Positions 11,891 to 23,501 of a stretch of 64,000 nucleotides of DNA are shown piece after piece; position 1 is the stretch's first letter, and every line of letters begins with the position of its first letter. The translations under genes were made by a program, and so were the position numbers. A model generated the notes under the pieces. It was given only the letters and a program-made list of their open reading frames with translations, had not been told where the DNA came from and did no database searches. Origin of the DNA: Talpa occidentalis (lineage: Eukaryota; Chordata; Mammalia; Eulipotyphla; Talpidae); contig NW_023602073.1 in NCBI RefSeq assembly GCF_014898055.3, forward strand, positions 19,887,784 to 19,951,783, read 5' to 3'.

Positions 11891-12139
11891 AGTCTGGCTC
11901 CAGGGCATTTATAAGAGCACCAAATACCCAGGGCACCCACAAACTTTGCTTATGCTAAAAATATTTCCTAACCGAATCTCCAGAGGCCAAAGAAAGGATT
12001 GAAATGGCCTGATTTTTTTCTCCACAGTTCAGATTTTTTGAATGTGACTGATTTGTAGAGATCAAGATTTTGGGCTGTCAACAGCTCATACTGACAGCTT
12101 CTCCTTCAATGGAAGAAATATGTTCTTGAATATGCTATG
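11891..12139 (+). promoter_or_regulatory. OR14 unit B: putative promoter and 5' non-coding exon
   Basis: The block is conserved in units C, D, E and F, always 230-260 bases before a splice donor once SINEs are removed. It holds a TATA-like TTTATAAG (11908-11915) that the other units lack at this place, then the exon ending ATGTTCTTGAATATGCTATG. Mammalian OR genes commonly have short non-coding 5' exons, which fits. The transcription start is not defined by the sequence. Confidence 0.5.
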
Positions 12140-12145
12140 GTGAGT
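12140..12145 (+). other. Splice donor of OR14 unit B
   Basis: ATG|GTGAGT, a near-consensus donor, with GT at 12140-12141. It would pair with the acceptor AG at 13339-13340 to join the non-coding exon to the intact coding exon. Confidence 0.55.
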
Positions 12146-12660
12146 TTCATAAAACATAGATATACAGAATAAATTACTTATTTTAAGTGAGTGAGGGAAC
12201 CAGTTACTATCATTCAACTTGTAAAACATGCAATAATATGGATGAGCTATGGTTATTTTAGTGGAAATTAGGAATCTGGGAGAGAACACTGTAAACTCTT
12301 ACATGCTGGAATCATTTTATGGCATGTTATTACTTCCTCCCTAATGTTGCTTTTCTTTCTATAATGTTATAGAAGAAATTCAGTGTGAATTTTCCTTCTG
12401 TCAATATTATACATTGACTCTTATAATAATGACTTAACAGAGATGTGAGATGTTTTCCATATCAAAAATCACAGATAAATTGTTGAATCATGATAGGGAA
12501 ATTTTAAATTGAAAATGAATCAAATATTTTAGTACTGGCAAAATAACTACACTTTTTAGCTGCACAAGATAAGGATCAAAACAAATATAGATAAAGATTG
12601 AAAGAGTATAATAAGAGACACACTTTTTGTCTTTTAAAAAAAAATATTTATTTATTTTTT

Positions 12661-12912
12661 TAAGATTTATTTATTTATTTATGCAAGCACTGGGGTACAG
12701 TCAGAAGTGGGGGAGGGTGAGAGAATTCACCAGAGCCAAACGGAGAGCAGAACAGGCAGACTGACAAAGTACACTGCTGAAGGAAGCATCGGGTGAGTCC
12801 GGGCAGGTCTGCTTGCCGTGTGGGTCACGCCAGTGGTGTGTGATCAAACTCATGCTGCCCTGTGGATAGCTTCATAGTGCTACATCTTAACCCATGTGCC
12901 AACAGAGAGGTC
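12661..12912 (-). mobile_element. tRNA-derived SINE in the OR14 unit B intron
   Basis: Minus-strand copy: TTTATTTATTTATGCAAGCAC (tail end) through GTGCCAACAGAGAGGTC (5' end). An L1 3' fragment is inserted directly at its 5' edge. Confidence 0.88.
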
Positions 12913-12922
12913 TTACAGTTTT

Positions 12923-13151
12923 TTTTTAAATAATAAATTTTATTTTTATTCTCCATACAATTGCAACCTCCCCATTCTGACCCCAATCCCTCCCCTCCTG
13001 CCCCTCACCCCCCAAAAGTATCTCTGGTTCATAGATTTTTGTTGATTTTGATTTTCACTTTCTTATAGTTATTCATTTTCCTGGTCCCTTATTTAAGTTT
13101 TCTAGATTCCTGCTATGAGTGAGACCATCTGGTATTTTTCTTTTTCTTTCT
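12923..13151 (-). mobile_element. Short LINE-1 3'UTR insertion at the SINE edge
   Basis: Poly-T, then CTCCATACAATTGCAACC and the C-rich complement of the L1 3'UTR, ending GAGACCATCTGGTATTTTTC. It is flanked by GAGAGGTCTTACAGTTTT (about 12905-12922) and GAGAGGTCTTATAGTTTT (13152-13169), a TSD with one mismatch that includes the last bases of the SINE. Confidence 0.85.
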
Positions 13152-13340
13152 GAGAGGTCTTATAGTTTTAGGATTTGTCAAAATTTTGCTGTTGCACTCA
13201 TCTTAATTTTAATATTTATTTATTTTCTTATATTATTGTTAATTTTTGAACAGTGCTTTAGTCCCCCCTCATGTGTAGTCTCCATACACAGAGCACCTGT
13301 GATTCATTCCATTTCAAATGTTTCCCATCTTGATTTGCAG

Positions 13341-14302
13341 CAAACATCACTGGTAAATTAAGCAGGACTATGGCTAATTTCACTATGAGTGGGTTTCTTC
13401 TGATGGGATTTTCTGTCAAGCCTGAGCAGGAAATCACACTTGCTTCTCTGTTCTTAGTCTTATATGTGGTGGCATTAACTGGCAATATCCTCATTATCAC
13501 CGCAACTTCCATGGACAGTAGCCTCCACTCACCCATGTATTTCTTCCTGAAACATCTCTCCTTCCTGGATCTGTGCTACATTTCTGTGACTGTGCCAAGG
13601 TCCATTTACAACTCATTCATGCATAGTGGCTATATTTCCCTCGGGGAATGCATAGTGCAGAGTTTTGCTGTCATTTTCTGTATTTCGGCTGAAATGCCCA
13701 TGCTCACAGTGATGTCTTATGACCGCTACGTGGCCATATGCCTTCCACTGCACTATGAAATCATCATGGATGACAGCAAATGTGTCCATGGAGTCCTAGG
13801 AGTCTGGATCAGTGGGGTTATTTCTGCATCCATGCACATGGCTGCCACTTTTTCCATGCACTTCTGTGGTTACCAGATTCACCAGTTCTTCTGTGACATC
13901 CCCCAGATCCTGAAACTCTCTTGCTCTAATGAGTATAACAGTGATATTGGAGTCACTGGCTTCGTGGCTCTTATGACCTTTCTTTGTGTCACCTGTATTG
14001 GACTGTCCTACATCCAGATATTCTCTAGTGTGCTGAGGATGCCATCTGCTGAGGGCAGAGCTCAAGCCCTTTCCACTTGCCTTCCTCATCTTGTCGTGAT
14101 CATATTATTTGTTTCAACAGCTTCCTTTGAGTTTTTCAAGCCACCTTCTGACTCTCCAAGTGCATTGGACATTTTTCTCACTATTATGTACACAGTTGTG
14201 CCCCCAACACTCAATCCAATGATCTATAGCCTAAGAAATAAAGCCATAAAGGTTGCTCTACGAAAGGTATTCCAAAGAAGAAAAGCTGGCCTCTTTTGTT
14301 GA
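13341..14302 (+). CDS. Intact OR14-family olfactory receptor (coding exon; CDS 13370-14302)
   Basis: Class II odorant receptor of 310 residues, the usual length. It is a 7TM G-protein-coupled receptor that would couple to the olfactory G protein in sensory cilia; the ligand is unknown. Visible motifs: N-glycosylation site NFT at residues 3-5, GNILII in TM1, PMYFFLKHLSFLDLCYISVT in TM2, MSYDRYVAICLPLHY at the end of TM3, HQFFCDIPQILKLSC in loop 2, SYIQIFSSVLRMPSAEGRAQ at TM5-IL3, STCLPHL in TM6 and PPTLNPMIYSLRNKAIKVAL in TM7. The FLKHLSFLDLC, MPSAEGR and NKAIKVAL variants are typical of OR14. The start ATG at 13370 follows an acceptor (CTTGATTTGCAG, AG 13339-13340) and 29 bases of 5'UTR, with G at +4. 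It is the only intact member of the four OR14 exons here. The exact ortholog is not assigned. Confidence 0.95.
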
Positions 14303-14324
14303 ATGCAGATTTTATTTTTTGGTT

Positions 14325-14790
14325 GTGCAACACTCTTGGGTTTGAATACAGTTTTGTGTATGGGGTGATACCCTGGTGTAATGAAATTCTTTTGCATGTG
14401 GTTGTTCAGTTTTACCAACACCACTTATGGAAGACAATTTGGTATTTTCCTTTAATGTCTTGGCTCTTTGTCTGGTGCTATAAGTGTGCACATATTTATG
14501 AGCTCTTTATGCTGCTCCTTGGATTCATGTGCCTGTTGTTATTGTAGCATCATATTATTTGCATTCAGGGAGGTGGTGCCTCCATTTTTACTCTTCCTTC
14601 TTAGTATTGCCTTGGATGCTGTGGTTCTGTACAAATTTTGTTTGTTCAATTTCTGTGAAAAATGCCTTAAATTTTTGATAGGAATTACATTGAATATGTG
14701 CATAACTTTCGGTAAGATGACCATGTAAACCATGTTAAAATGCTTGAATTCAGAAACCTTGGGGAGATATCTGTCTGTTGGGATAGGCAA
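14325..14790 (-). mobile_element. Old LINE-1 (L1M-like) ORF2 fragment after OR14 unit B
   Basis: It is the paralog of 7290-7740 (TTTTGCATGTGGTTGTTCAG, ACCAACACCACTTATGGAAG). Confidence 0.7.
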
Positions 14791-16915
14791 CATCAGGATA
14801 TAGTGTATTCAAGAATGGAAGACAGAGAGAAAGAAGGGAACACATTTATAAACTATAGAGGAAAATTTCATATACCTGGGAAGGGAAGTAAATATATCTG
14901 TTCATAAAGCTTAAGGAACACCTGATTAACTAAATGTAATGAGAACTACATTAAGTACATATTCATGAAAGTATCAAGAGTTCAGGACTAAGAAACAATA
15001 ATAAGATTGACTAGGCAAAAGGTTGGTGACCTATAATGAAAATCCCATCAGGTTAACATAACATATTCTCAAAAGAATGAATTGCAGTAATTTCCAACAA
15101 AATGGAGGGATTTTGAAAAAAAAAAATACACACAGTAATACCAATCAGAAATATAAAAACAGATATTGGATATTCATATAAGAGATAATTGCACAAAATA
15201 AAACTCTTTAAAAATTCCTGGACATCAACAAATACCTTGAGGGGTCTGAGGTTAAAGAGAGAGTGGGGAGGGATAGGCCAGGGACACAAAAGTTGGTGGC
15301 GGGGAAAGATGGAAAGGAAAAAAGTTCTGTGTACTAACCTTGGAACTGTTCTGTAATTTTGAGATTTCTTTTTCAAATAAACCAATAGTTGTGTAGGACA
15401 CAAGTTATAATTGTGTTTTGATTGCATTCCTCAACACATGCTTGTTTTACTCAGGTTTTGACATTAGAACCATTAATATAAGTGGATATTTCTTCTTTAC
15501 TCCTTTAACTGCATCAAGAAGCAGTTCTATAAAAATAAAGGTATATAATGTGTTTCCAGCTTTAGAACACATGGAAAAGCAATTATCTTTGCTAATGATA
15601 GCTCTCAGGGATGAGTGGAAACGGAGTAGTATATGAGGCTAGGGAAATAACGGGAAATTAAATCAACAGGAACAAAGTAAAATAACATAAATGACAAGTA
15701 AGATGACTATAAAAAAAGCTATGCATGCTGCATTCTCTCCTTTCATTTCTCAGTTCATCAAAAGATACATCATTATGTAAGTTGACAATGTATAATAATA
15801 TATTGCTGAAGTTTCAGTATTGATTGAACACACACAGATGTATCACAAATGAAGTTAGCGTAAATGTGAAATTGTCTTGTGTTAGAAACATAAATGTTTA
15901 TATGGTAAACCCATCATCAGTCTTTGATAATGTAACATAATTAGAAATACATACTTTGTTTTTGTCCTCTGTTCCTGTCTCAGCTTGCTCAAATCCATGT
16001 CATTACCTGAGTGATAGAAGGTGAAAAGCATCTTGTTCTTCAGATGTCCTTTTCAACACATCACACTTTACATTGATAATATGACTCATTATGTTGATAA
16101 TATCACTCAATGTGGGCACTTATGTAAATTCAAGATGGTGGTTGTATGCCAGAGGACAACCAAGTGATTAGAATGTGAATCATTCATTCCTACCTCTGAC
16201 CTCTGAAGAGGAGAAGGAAATTGAAGGTGAGCTAATTGCCAATAACCAATAGTTTAAACAATCTTGTCTATGTAATGTGGCTACCAATGAACCTTAAACA
16301 GCATAGATTTGGAGAGTTCTGGGTTGTGGAACCCAAAGATGTGTTGGGAAGATGTGTGAGAAGGAAGGCGAGGAATTTCTACTTTCCTTCCCCAATCTTG
16401 TCCTGCAGCTGTCTATATTTCTGATTTGGATTTTTTCTAACAAATCACTAAGAGTTAGAAATAGACCATTCTGAGTTCTGTGAACTACTCTAGAATATTT
16501 TTGAAGGGAAGGAGTGGAGCCCCATAATAGTGCATAGATCAGTCATGTAACGATCTCGACATTCAGGTGGTGTCTGGTAGAGCCATTCTCATGGGAGGGA
16601 ATGGTAATCTGGGGCCTGGTTCTATGTCTGACTTAAATGCTGTGGAAGTGTTGCGAAAACAGGTACCCTGTATTCAGTGTCAGAAATGTGACTAAAAAGA
16701 AAGAAAGAAATCACTAAGAAAATAATCAAAAAGTACAAAAGTCGTCACATATTTAAAATGCTGCCTTAGAAAATATTCACTAAAATTAAAAAGTATGCAG
16801 TAATGGAGGAGTGGATGGTCAGCATGACATTTTGAAAACCAAAAGTAATTGCAGAATAATATAATCATCTTGTTAATAGCAATATGAATGTATTAATGTG
16901 GCTAAAATTTATTAT
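14791..16915. other. Downstream flank of OR14 unit B, non-coding
   Basis: It aligns with 7741-10460 after unit A but lacks the twin-primed L1 and the 8730-9040 block. No gene was recognised. Confidence 0.5.
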
Positions 16916-16929
16916 TAGAATTAATTTTT

Positions 16930-17191
16930 TAAATATTTATTTATTTATGCATACAAGAACCGGGGTACAGGCCAGATGTGGGGGAGGGTGAGAGGAGTCA
17001 CCAGAGATAGAGCTGGGAACAGAACAGACAGACTGACTGAAATACACTGCTGAGGGGAGCAGCGGGTGAGACAGGAGAGGTCGCCAATCATGTGGGATTC
17101 TTGTCAGTAGGCTGGGATTGACCCGGCCCTGCAGAGGTTGCTGAAAGCTTCACAGTGCTGTGCTCAACTGCCTGTGCCAGAGGGGAGGCCC
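16930..17191 (-). mobile_element. tRNA-derived SINE with a perfect 14-bp TSD
   Basis: Minus-strand copy between TAGAATTAATTTTT at 16916-16929 and the same bases at 17192-17205. Confidence 0.93.
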
Positions 17192-17299
17192 TAGAATTAA
17201 TTTTTAAGAAATCCATTTTCATACTGTTTGTGGGCGATGCACTATTTAGATTTTTACATGGTATGAAAACTGAATAGCCAAATGTGTTATAATGAAATA

Positions 17300-17925
17300 A
17301 TGTACTTACTCACATGTGTTACAAAAATGATCACAAATGGATTAAAGATCAAATTGTAAGGGCTAAAACTGTAAAATAGTGGACAAGATAAGGGTAATCT
17401 GTGTGAATTTGAACTTGTTGATAGATTGTCAGTATGACACAAATCATGAGTAAAAGACAGCAAATAAAATTGATTTTATCACACTAATAGACTACCCTGT
17501 CAAGAACATCCCTGGTGGCACAAGGGGATAAGCACCACACTATGAAGCAATCTGAAGCCTCTGCAGCATGAGTTCGATCCCTGGCCGGCCAGGGAGCAAC
17601 CCACATGGTGCCGCAGACCTCTCCTGACTCGCCGGCTGCTCCCTTCAGCAGTGTACTTTGATCAATCTGCCCGTTCTGTTCTCCAGTCTGTCTCTGGTGA
17701 ATCCTCTCACCCCCCACATCTCTGGCCTGTACCCCAGCTTTTGTATTCATAAATAAATAAATCTTCAAAAAAAGATTCTATGAAGTAACAGAACATATTG
17801 CACACTACAGGAGAAAACTGAAATGATGCTTATTACAAACAGAAAACATGAAAAGTATAAAAATCTCCTTTTTAGATAATGAGGATGTTTGTTAAACATA
17901 ATATTACTAGTTAAAAATCAAATAA
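17300..17925 (+). mobile_element. Old LINE-1 ORF2 relic, split by a SINE
   Basis: TGATCACAAATGGATTAAAG and GGGCTAAAACTGTAAAA are typical of diverged L1 ORF2. The relic resumes after the SINE at 17503-17774 (AAACTGAAATGATGCTTATT). The boundaries are approximate. Confidence 0.55.
17503..17774 (+). mobile_element. tRNA-derived SINE
   Basis: Plus-strand copy: CATCCCTGGTGGCACAAGGG ... B-box-like GTTCGATCCCTGG ... TTTTGTATTCATAAATAAAT. Its 3' half resembles the longer-tailed subtype (GGCCTGTACCCCAGC). Confidence 0.88.
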
Positions 17926-18185
17926 AAAATACCTGATGGTCTCACTCATAGCAGGAATTTAGAAAACTAAATAAGGGACCAGGAAAAAGATTAATTATAA
18001 TAAAGTAAAAATCAAATAAACAAGCAACTATAAACCAGAGACACACTGGGGGGGGGTAGGATCAAAACAAGGTGGGTGGGAATTGTATGGGTACTATAGA
18101 CAAGATGAAAATTGTGCAAATTGTGCAAATTGTGCAAATTGTGCAAAAATGAAAGAAATGATGTAAAAATATATAAAATTAAAAT
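17926..18185 (+). mobile_element. LINE-1 3' end fragment
   Basis: It begins near ATACCTGATGGTCTCACTCA and continues through the G-run of the 3'UTR. Four tandem copies of the 10-mer AATTGTGCAA (about 18110-18148) lie within the 3'UTR tail. Confidence 0.85.
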
Positions 18186-18534
18186 AATAATGAAAGAATC
18201 AATGACTTGTTAATTCATTTAATAGAATAGAATAAAGTCATTTTTTGGTATTTTATATCTAACACACATTATATTTTTCAATAATTTGATCCAATAAGCA
18301 CAAAAGACAAACTATAACTATATATGCTTACTAAATTAACTCAGCATAAAAATACTCTGCAGAAACACTCAATATAATTACAAGTTTTGGTCCCAAGGTA
18401 TTTACCATAAACACCAAATACCCACAGCACCTAAAATGAGAAGTGCCAAGAGGTTTAATAGCCTAAATCTAGTGGCCTAAGAAGGTTTGTGTGTTTTTTT
18501 TTAGATAGATTTATTTATTTATTTATTTATCTAT

Positions 18535-18569
<35 letters not shown>

Positions 18570-18917
18570 TACAAGCACTGGGTACAGTCAGAAGTGCAGG
18601 AGGGTGAGAGAATTCACCAGTGCCAGAGCGAGGAACAGAACAAGCAGACTGACGAAATACAGTGCTGAGGGGAGCAGTGGGCGCGGCAGGAGAGGTCTGT
18701 AGCAGAAGCTTAGGGCAGCTTCGCGGCCCAGCGCTCAACAGCTGCACCACCAGGGGAGGCCCCAAAGAAGGGTTTTTAATGGACTTATTTTTCCTCCATA
18801 GCTCAGATTTCTCTGAATGTGACTGATTTTAGAGACCAGGACTTTGAGCTAAATGTCAGCTACTCACACTGCCAGCCTCTCCTTCTGTTGAGGAAAGAAG
18901 CTCTTGAACTGACTCTT
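18186..18917 (+). other. OR14 unit C: orphan promoter block and 5' exon (split by a SINE)
   Basis: Homologous to 11690-12139. It has TCCCAAGGTA at 18391-18400 and an exon ending at 18917 with CTCTT|GTGAGT (GT 18918-18919; the last exon base is T, not G). No OR coding exon follows before unit D starts. Confidence 0.5.
18491..18763 (-). mobile_element. tRNA-derived SINE with an expanded TTTA tail
   Basis: Minus-strand copy inserted in the unit C exon block. The tail is an extended (ATTT)n run of about 60 bases at 18508-18570. Likely TSD: AAGAAGGTTT before and AAGAAGGGTTT after. Confidence 0.9.
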
Positions 18918-18919
18918 GT

Positions 18920-19285
18920 GAGTTTCCTTAGATTCTAAAAAGATAGGTTATGCAGAATAATGGAAAGTACATAAGTTACTGATTTGAGTGGGTGAAAAAC
19001 CAGCCATTACCATTTGAATGGTAAAATATGAAATAACATGTATGTGCCTTGATTATTTTAATGGATATTAGAAATCTGGAAGAGAATATTTTAAACTCCT
19101 CCCATTCCAGAATTATTTTATGGAGTGTAATTACCATCTCCTAGCAATGTCATCACAGATGTAATTCAGTGTGAATGTGTGATGGGATGATACTTTCTGA
19201 TAGTCCTTGTGTTCATACTATTCACTACCCTTACAATAATGACTTATAACGGATGAGAGTTGCTTTCCACATCAGAAATCACAGA
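18920..19285 (+). other. OR14 unit C truncated intron
   Basis: It aligns with the starts of the A, B and D introns (GGAATCTGG-like and GTGTGATGGGATGA shared with D and F) and then stops at an old L1 near 19285. Confidence 0.5.
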
Positions 19286-20385
19286 TAATAGCCATTCTCA
19301 CAAGTGTAAGATGACCTGTCATGTGACTTTGATGTGTTTATTCCACATTAAGAGACTCTTGGGTTCTGTCTTGTTTGGAGAAGAACCTGTTCAGAACCTC
19401 TGGCCATTTTTTTATAGGATTTTATAATGTTGAATTGTACTAGTTGAGTATATGCTTCAGATATTAACCCCTTGTCTGATCTATGGTTTGTAAATATCCT
19501 TTCCCGTTCATTAGGTTGCCTTTTTCTCCTAAAGATGGTTTCTTTCACTGAGCAGAAAGAGAGTCATCTCTAAACATATTGGCTCTGTTCGCCTATGTAT
19601 TGTATGGTTTTAAGTTCTCACTAAGGTAGATGTCAGTGAGTTGATGGTCTGTGAATTTCTTTTTTATTTCTTCTTTTTTTTTTTTAACATCATTGCTCAT
19701 TTTGTGCAATGTATACTTGTATGCTTTCTCCTTTCAGGTACTATCCATGTGAAATTTCCACCACCAGTTTACCTGTGAACCATCACCATACTCCTTTGTG
19801 CTCTTCTCTCCCCTGTTTTAATTCCTCTACCTCCCCTTCCCTTGCAGAATGTCTCCAATTTATAGTTGCCTGCTAATTTTTTTTATTATTTTTTTCACCT
19901 GATCCCTTATTTGGTTTCCCTATATTCCTCCTATAAGTGAAACCATCCTATATTTCTCATTCCTTCTGTCTTATTTCATTAAGCATAATCCTTTCTAACT
20001 CCATCCATGTTGCTGTGAATGGCATAAGTTTATCTTTTTCATTGCTGAATAGTATTCTATTGTGTATATGTACCACATTCTCCTTGATCTAGTCATCTAT
20101 TTTTGGGCATTTGGATTGTTTCCATATCTTACTTATTATATGTAGTACTGCAATAAACATAGGCGTGCAGGTATTCTTTTGAATTACTGTTTTTGTGTCC
20201 TTTGGTAGGATCATGAGAGTGGAGTTGCTGGGTCATCTGTTATCTCCATTTTTAGTAGTTTGAGGAACCTTCGCAGAGCTTTCCATAGTGGTTGGATATG
20301 TCTGTGATTTCCCCATGTTTTAGGGTTTTCCTTCAGGTTTTTAATCTATTATGAGTATATTTTGTAGTAAGTCAAAATTTTAGGT
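19286..20385 (-). mobile_element. Old LINE-1 with a second L1 3' end nested inside
   Basis: The outer old L1 runs 19286-19680 and resumes about 20300-20385 (CAGGTTTTTAATCTATTATG). The nested minus-strand L1 3' end lies at about 19681-20300 (TTGTGTATATGTACCACATT, ATCTAGTCATCTATTTTTGG). The outer fragment's end also precedes units E (37155) and F (39690). Confidence 0.75.
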
Positions 20386-20705
20386 AAGTAGGTGTCATCA
20401 TTAAATCAAATAACGAAAAATTACTCTGTAGGAACAATAAATATAATTGCAAGTTTTGGTCCCAAGACATTTAGTTACTGAGAACACCAAATACCCATAG
20501 CAACATGACACCTTGCTTGTGCCAAAGAGATTTCACAGTCTAATCTCCAGAGTCCAAAGAAGGGTTGAAATGGACTTATTCTTTCTCCACTGTTCAGATT
20601 TTTCTGATGTTACTGAATTCAGAGACAGAACTTTGAGCTAAATGTCAGCTGCTTGCACTGACAGCTTCTTTTTCTGTTGAGGAAGATATTACTGAATATG
20701 CTCTG
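20386..20705 (+). promoter_or_regulatory. OR14 unit D: putative promoter block and 5' non-coding exon
   Basis: Homologous to 11891-12139. It has TCCCAAGACA at 20460-20469 and an exon ending ACTGAATATGCTCTG with donor GTGAGT (GT 20706-20707), a full consensus. Its coding exon (22572) is a pseudogene. Confidence 0.5.
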
Positions 20706-20707
20706 GT

Positions 20708-21346
20708 GAGTTTCCTTAGGTTCTGAAAAGGTATTGTAGATTACACAGAAAAATAGAAAGCCCATAAGTTACCTGTTTTGAATGGGTAGAGAACCAGTCA
20801 CTCTTATTTACTTCTAAATAGGAAATACTATATATGAGTTATGCGTACTTTAATGGATATGATGAATCTGGAAAGAATGTATAAGCTCCTTACTTTCTAG
20901 AACCTTCCTAGCAATGCTTTCTTTAATATGATCATCTTAACAATAATTCAGTGTGAATGTGTGATGGGATGACACTCTGATATTCCTTGTATTCCTATTA
21001 TTCATTGTCTCTTATCATAATGACTTATAGAAAAATGAGGTGCTTTCCACATCAGAGGTCATAGATAACTTGTTCAAATGGGGTGGAAACATTAAAAAAT
21101 TGAGGTGAATCAAATATTTTAATGAGAGCAAAATAACCACTTACTTCATCTTCACAAAGGATTAAAAATAATATAACCCAATAAGATTGAGATTGAAAGA
21201 GCATAATGAGAATATGCTTCTTGTCACAAATAGTTGTTCAGCCTTCATATTTCCTCTAATCTTTAGGGAAAATTCTTTATGGACTGCTAAAATACTTTAT
21301 AAATCAACCGCAATATTCCACAACCCTATTAACAATGATATATTTA
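20708..21346 (+). other. OR14 unit D intron, first part
   Basis: AT-rich. It aligns with unit F at 40017-40577 (GTGAATGTGTGATGGGATGA shared). Confidence 0.5.
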
Positions 21347-22250
21347 TTTTTTTTATTTTTTTTTTTTTTAATTTTGAATTTTGGTTTTAATATTTATTTA
21401 TTTATTTATTTATTTTTTTTTTTTATAAATTTATTGTTATATTCCCCATACAATTGCCGCCCCCCATTCTGACCCCAATCCCTCCCCTCCCGCCCCCGCC
21501 CCCCTAAAAGTGTCTCTGGTTCATAGTTTTTGTTGATTTTGATTTTCACTTTCTTATAGTTTTTCATTTTCCTGGTCCATTATTTAAGTTTTCTAGATTC
21601 CTGCTATGAGTGAGACCATCCGGTATTTTTCTTTTTCCTTTTGGCTTATTTCGCTGAGCATGATCCCTTCCAGTGCCATCCATGTTGCTGCAAATTGCAT
21701 GTGTTTATCTTTTTTGAATGCTGAGTAATATTCCATGGTATATATGTACCACATCTTCTTGATCCAGTCATCTATTTTGGGCATTTGGGTTGTTTCCAAA
21801 GCTTAGCTATTGTAAACAGTGCTGCTATAAACATAGGGGTGCAGGTGCTCTTTGGAATTGATGTTTCTGTGTCCTTTGGGTAAATACCTAGGAGTGAATT
21901 GCTGGGTCATATGGAAGCTCTATGTTTAGTAGGTCCAGAAATCTCCACACAGCTTTCCACAGTGGTTGGACCAGTTTGCACTCCCACCAACAGTGCAGAA
22001 GAGTTCCTTTTCTCACACCCTCGCCAACATTTGTTGTTGCTAGTTTTTTAATATGTGCCATTCTCACTGGTGTAAGATGGTATCTCATGGTAGTTTTGAT
22101 TTGCATTTCCCTGATGACAAGTGATGTTGAACATTTTTTCATATGCCTGTTGGCCATTTGCATTTCCTCTTCAGAGAAGTTTCTTTTAAGCTCTTCTGCC
22201 CATTTTTTGACTGGATTATTTTCTTTGTTGTTGTTGAGTCTCATCAGCTC
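21347..22250 (-). mobile_element. LINE-1 3' end insertion with a perfect 17-bp TSD
   Basis: A T-rich tail with (TTTA)n (21347-21425), the 3'UTR complement (CCCCATACAATTGCCGCC), then antisense ORF2 to GAGTCTCATCAGCTC. The target site TAACAATGATATATTTA is at 21330-21346 and 22251-22267. The sister unit F has the empty site near 42690. Confidence 0.95.
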
Positions 22251-22267
22251 TAACAATGATATATTTA

Positions 22268-22545
22268 AACATATCTTATTAATTCATTTTATTACATACA
22301 TTCATTGTTCATTTTTTGGTTGAAATGGGTAATTGTAAACTTTGGAAATTCTTTACATGTTTCCATAAGTTAGTCAAAGTATTTTAAAGTTGTTTGACAT
22401 TATTATTGAGATTCAGAACTACTTTACATTTGAGATGAAGTGGTGATTATCTTCAAACGGCTTCTTGCCAAAATTGATTGAATCCAGGGAAGGATTGTAA
22501 GTTAAGTCAAGAAATTGATTCAATGTATCCTATTTTGTCTTGTAG
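22268..22545 (+). other. OR14 unit D intron end and splice acceptor
   Basis: It aligns with 42700-42970 of unit F and ends TATTTTGTCTTGTAG, acceptor AG 22544-22545. Confidence 0.6.
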
Positions 22546-22571
22546 CCAACATCACTGGGAAATTAATAAAT

Positions 22572-23501
22572 ATGGCTAATTTCACTCTGAGTGGGTTTCT
22601 TCTGATGGGATTTTCTGCCAAGCCTGAGCTAGAACTCATCCATGCTTCTCTGTTCTTAGTCTTATACTTGGTGGAGGTAACTGGCAATATCCTCATTATC
22701 ACAACAACTTTCGTGGACAGTAGTGTCCACTCACCCATGTATTTCTTCCCGAAACATCTCTCCTTCCTGGACCTGTGCTACATTTCTGTGACTGTGCCAA
22801 GGTCTATTTGCAACTCTTTCATGCATAGTGGCTACATTTCCTTTGGGGAATGCATAGTGCAGTGTTTTGCTTTCACTCTCTGTGCCTCTGCTGAGCTGCC
22901 CATGCTCACACTGATGTCTTATGATTGCTATGTGGCCATCTGCTTTCCACTGTGTTACAAAATCATCATGGATGTCAGCAAATGTGTCCACGGAGTCCTA
23001 GGTGTCTGGAGCAGTCAGGTTATTTCTGGAACCATGCACACAGCTGCCACTTTCTCCATGCACTTCTGTGGGTCCCCTACCAGTCACTAGTTCTTCTGTG
23101 ACATCCCCCAACTCCTGAAACTCTCTTGTTCTGATGAGTACATTGGTGAGGTTGGGGTCAGTGTCTTCTTGTCTCTTATGGCATTTCTTTGCATTGTTTT
23201 CATTGGAGTGTCCTACACACAGATATTCTCTACTGTGCTGAGGATGCCATCTGCTGAGGGCAGAGTTAAGGCCTTTTCTACTTGCCTCCCCCACCTCACT
23301 GTCATTATATTATTTATTTCAATGGGCTTCCTTGATTTTCTCAAGCCACCTTCTGAAACTCCAAGTACACTGGACATTATACTATCATGTACACAGTTGT
23401 GCCCCCAACAGTCAACCCAATTATCTGTAGTCTGAGAAATCAAGCCATAAAGGCAGCTCTCAGAAAGGTTTTCCAAAGGAGAAAAGATGACTTCTTTTGC
23501 T
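22572..23501 (+). pseudogene. OR14-family olfactory receptor pseudogene (unit D)
   Basis: The ATG at 22572 (MANFTLSGFLLMGFSAKPELE) and a good acceptor are intact. TM1 to loop 2 reads through: GNILIITTTFVD, PMYFFPKHLSFLDLCYISVT, MSYDCYVAIC (DRY changed to DCY), FSMHFCG. A TAG stop at about 23088-23090 replaces the Gln codon before FFCDIPQLLKLSC. The frame continues through VSYTQIFSTVLRMPSAEGR and FSTCLPHL. A short deletion in TM7 (near 23385) then shifts frame before the PPTLNP-type motif. With only these two breaks it is the least damaged of the three OR14 pseudogenes. A truncated product of about 173 residues would lack TM5-TM7. Confidence 0.95.

Noticed and set aside
14468..14728. 86-residue frame after the intact OR14 gene
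   Set aside because: It lies inside an antisense old L1 fragment.
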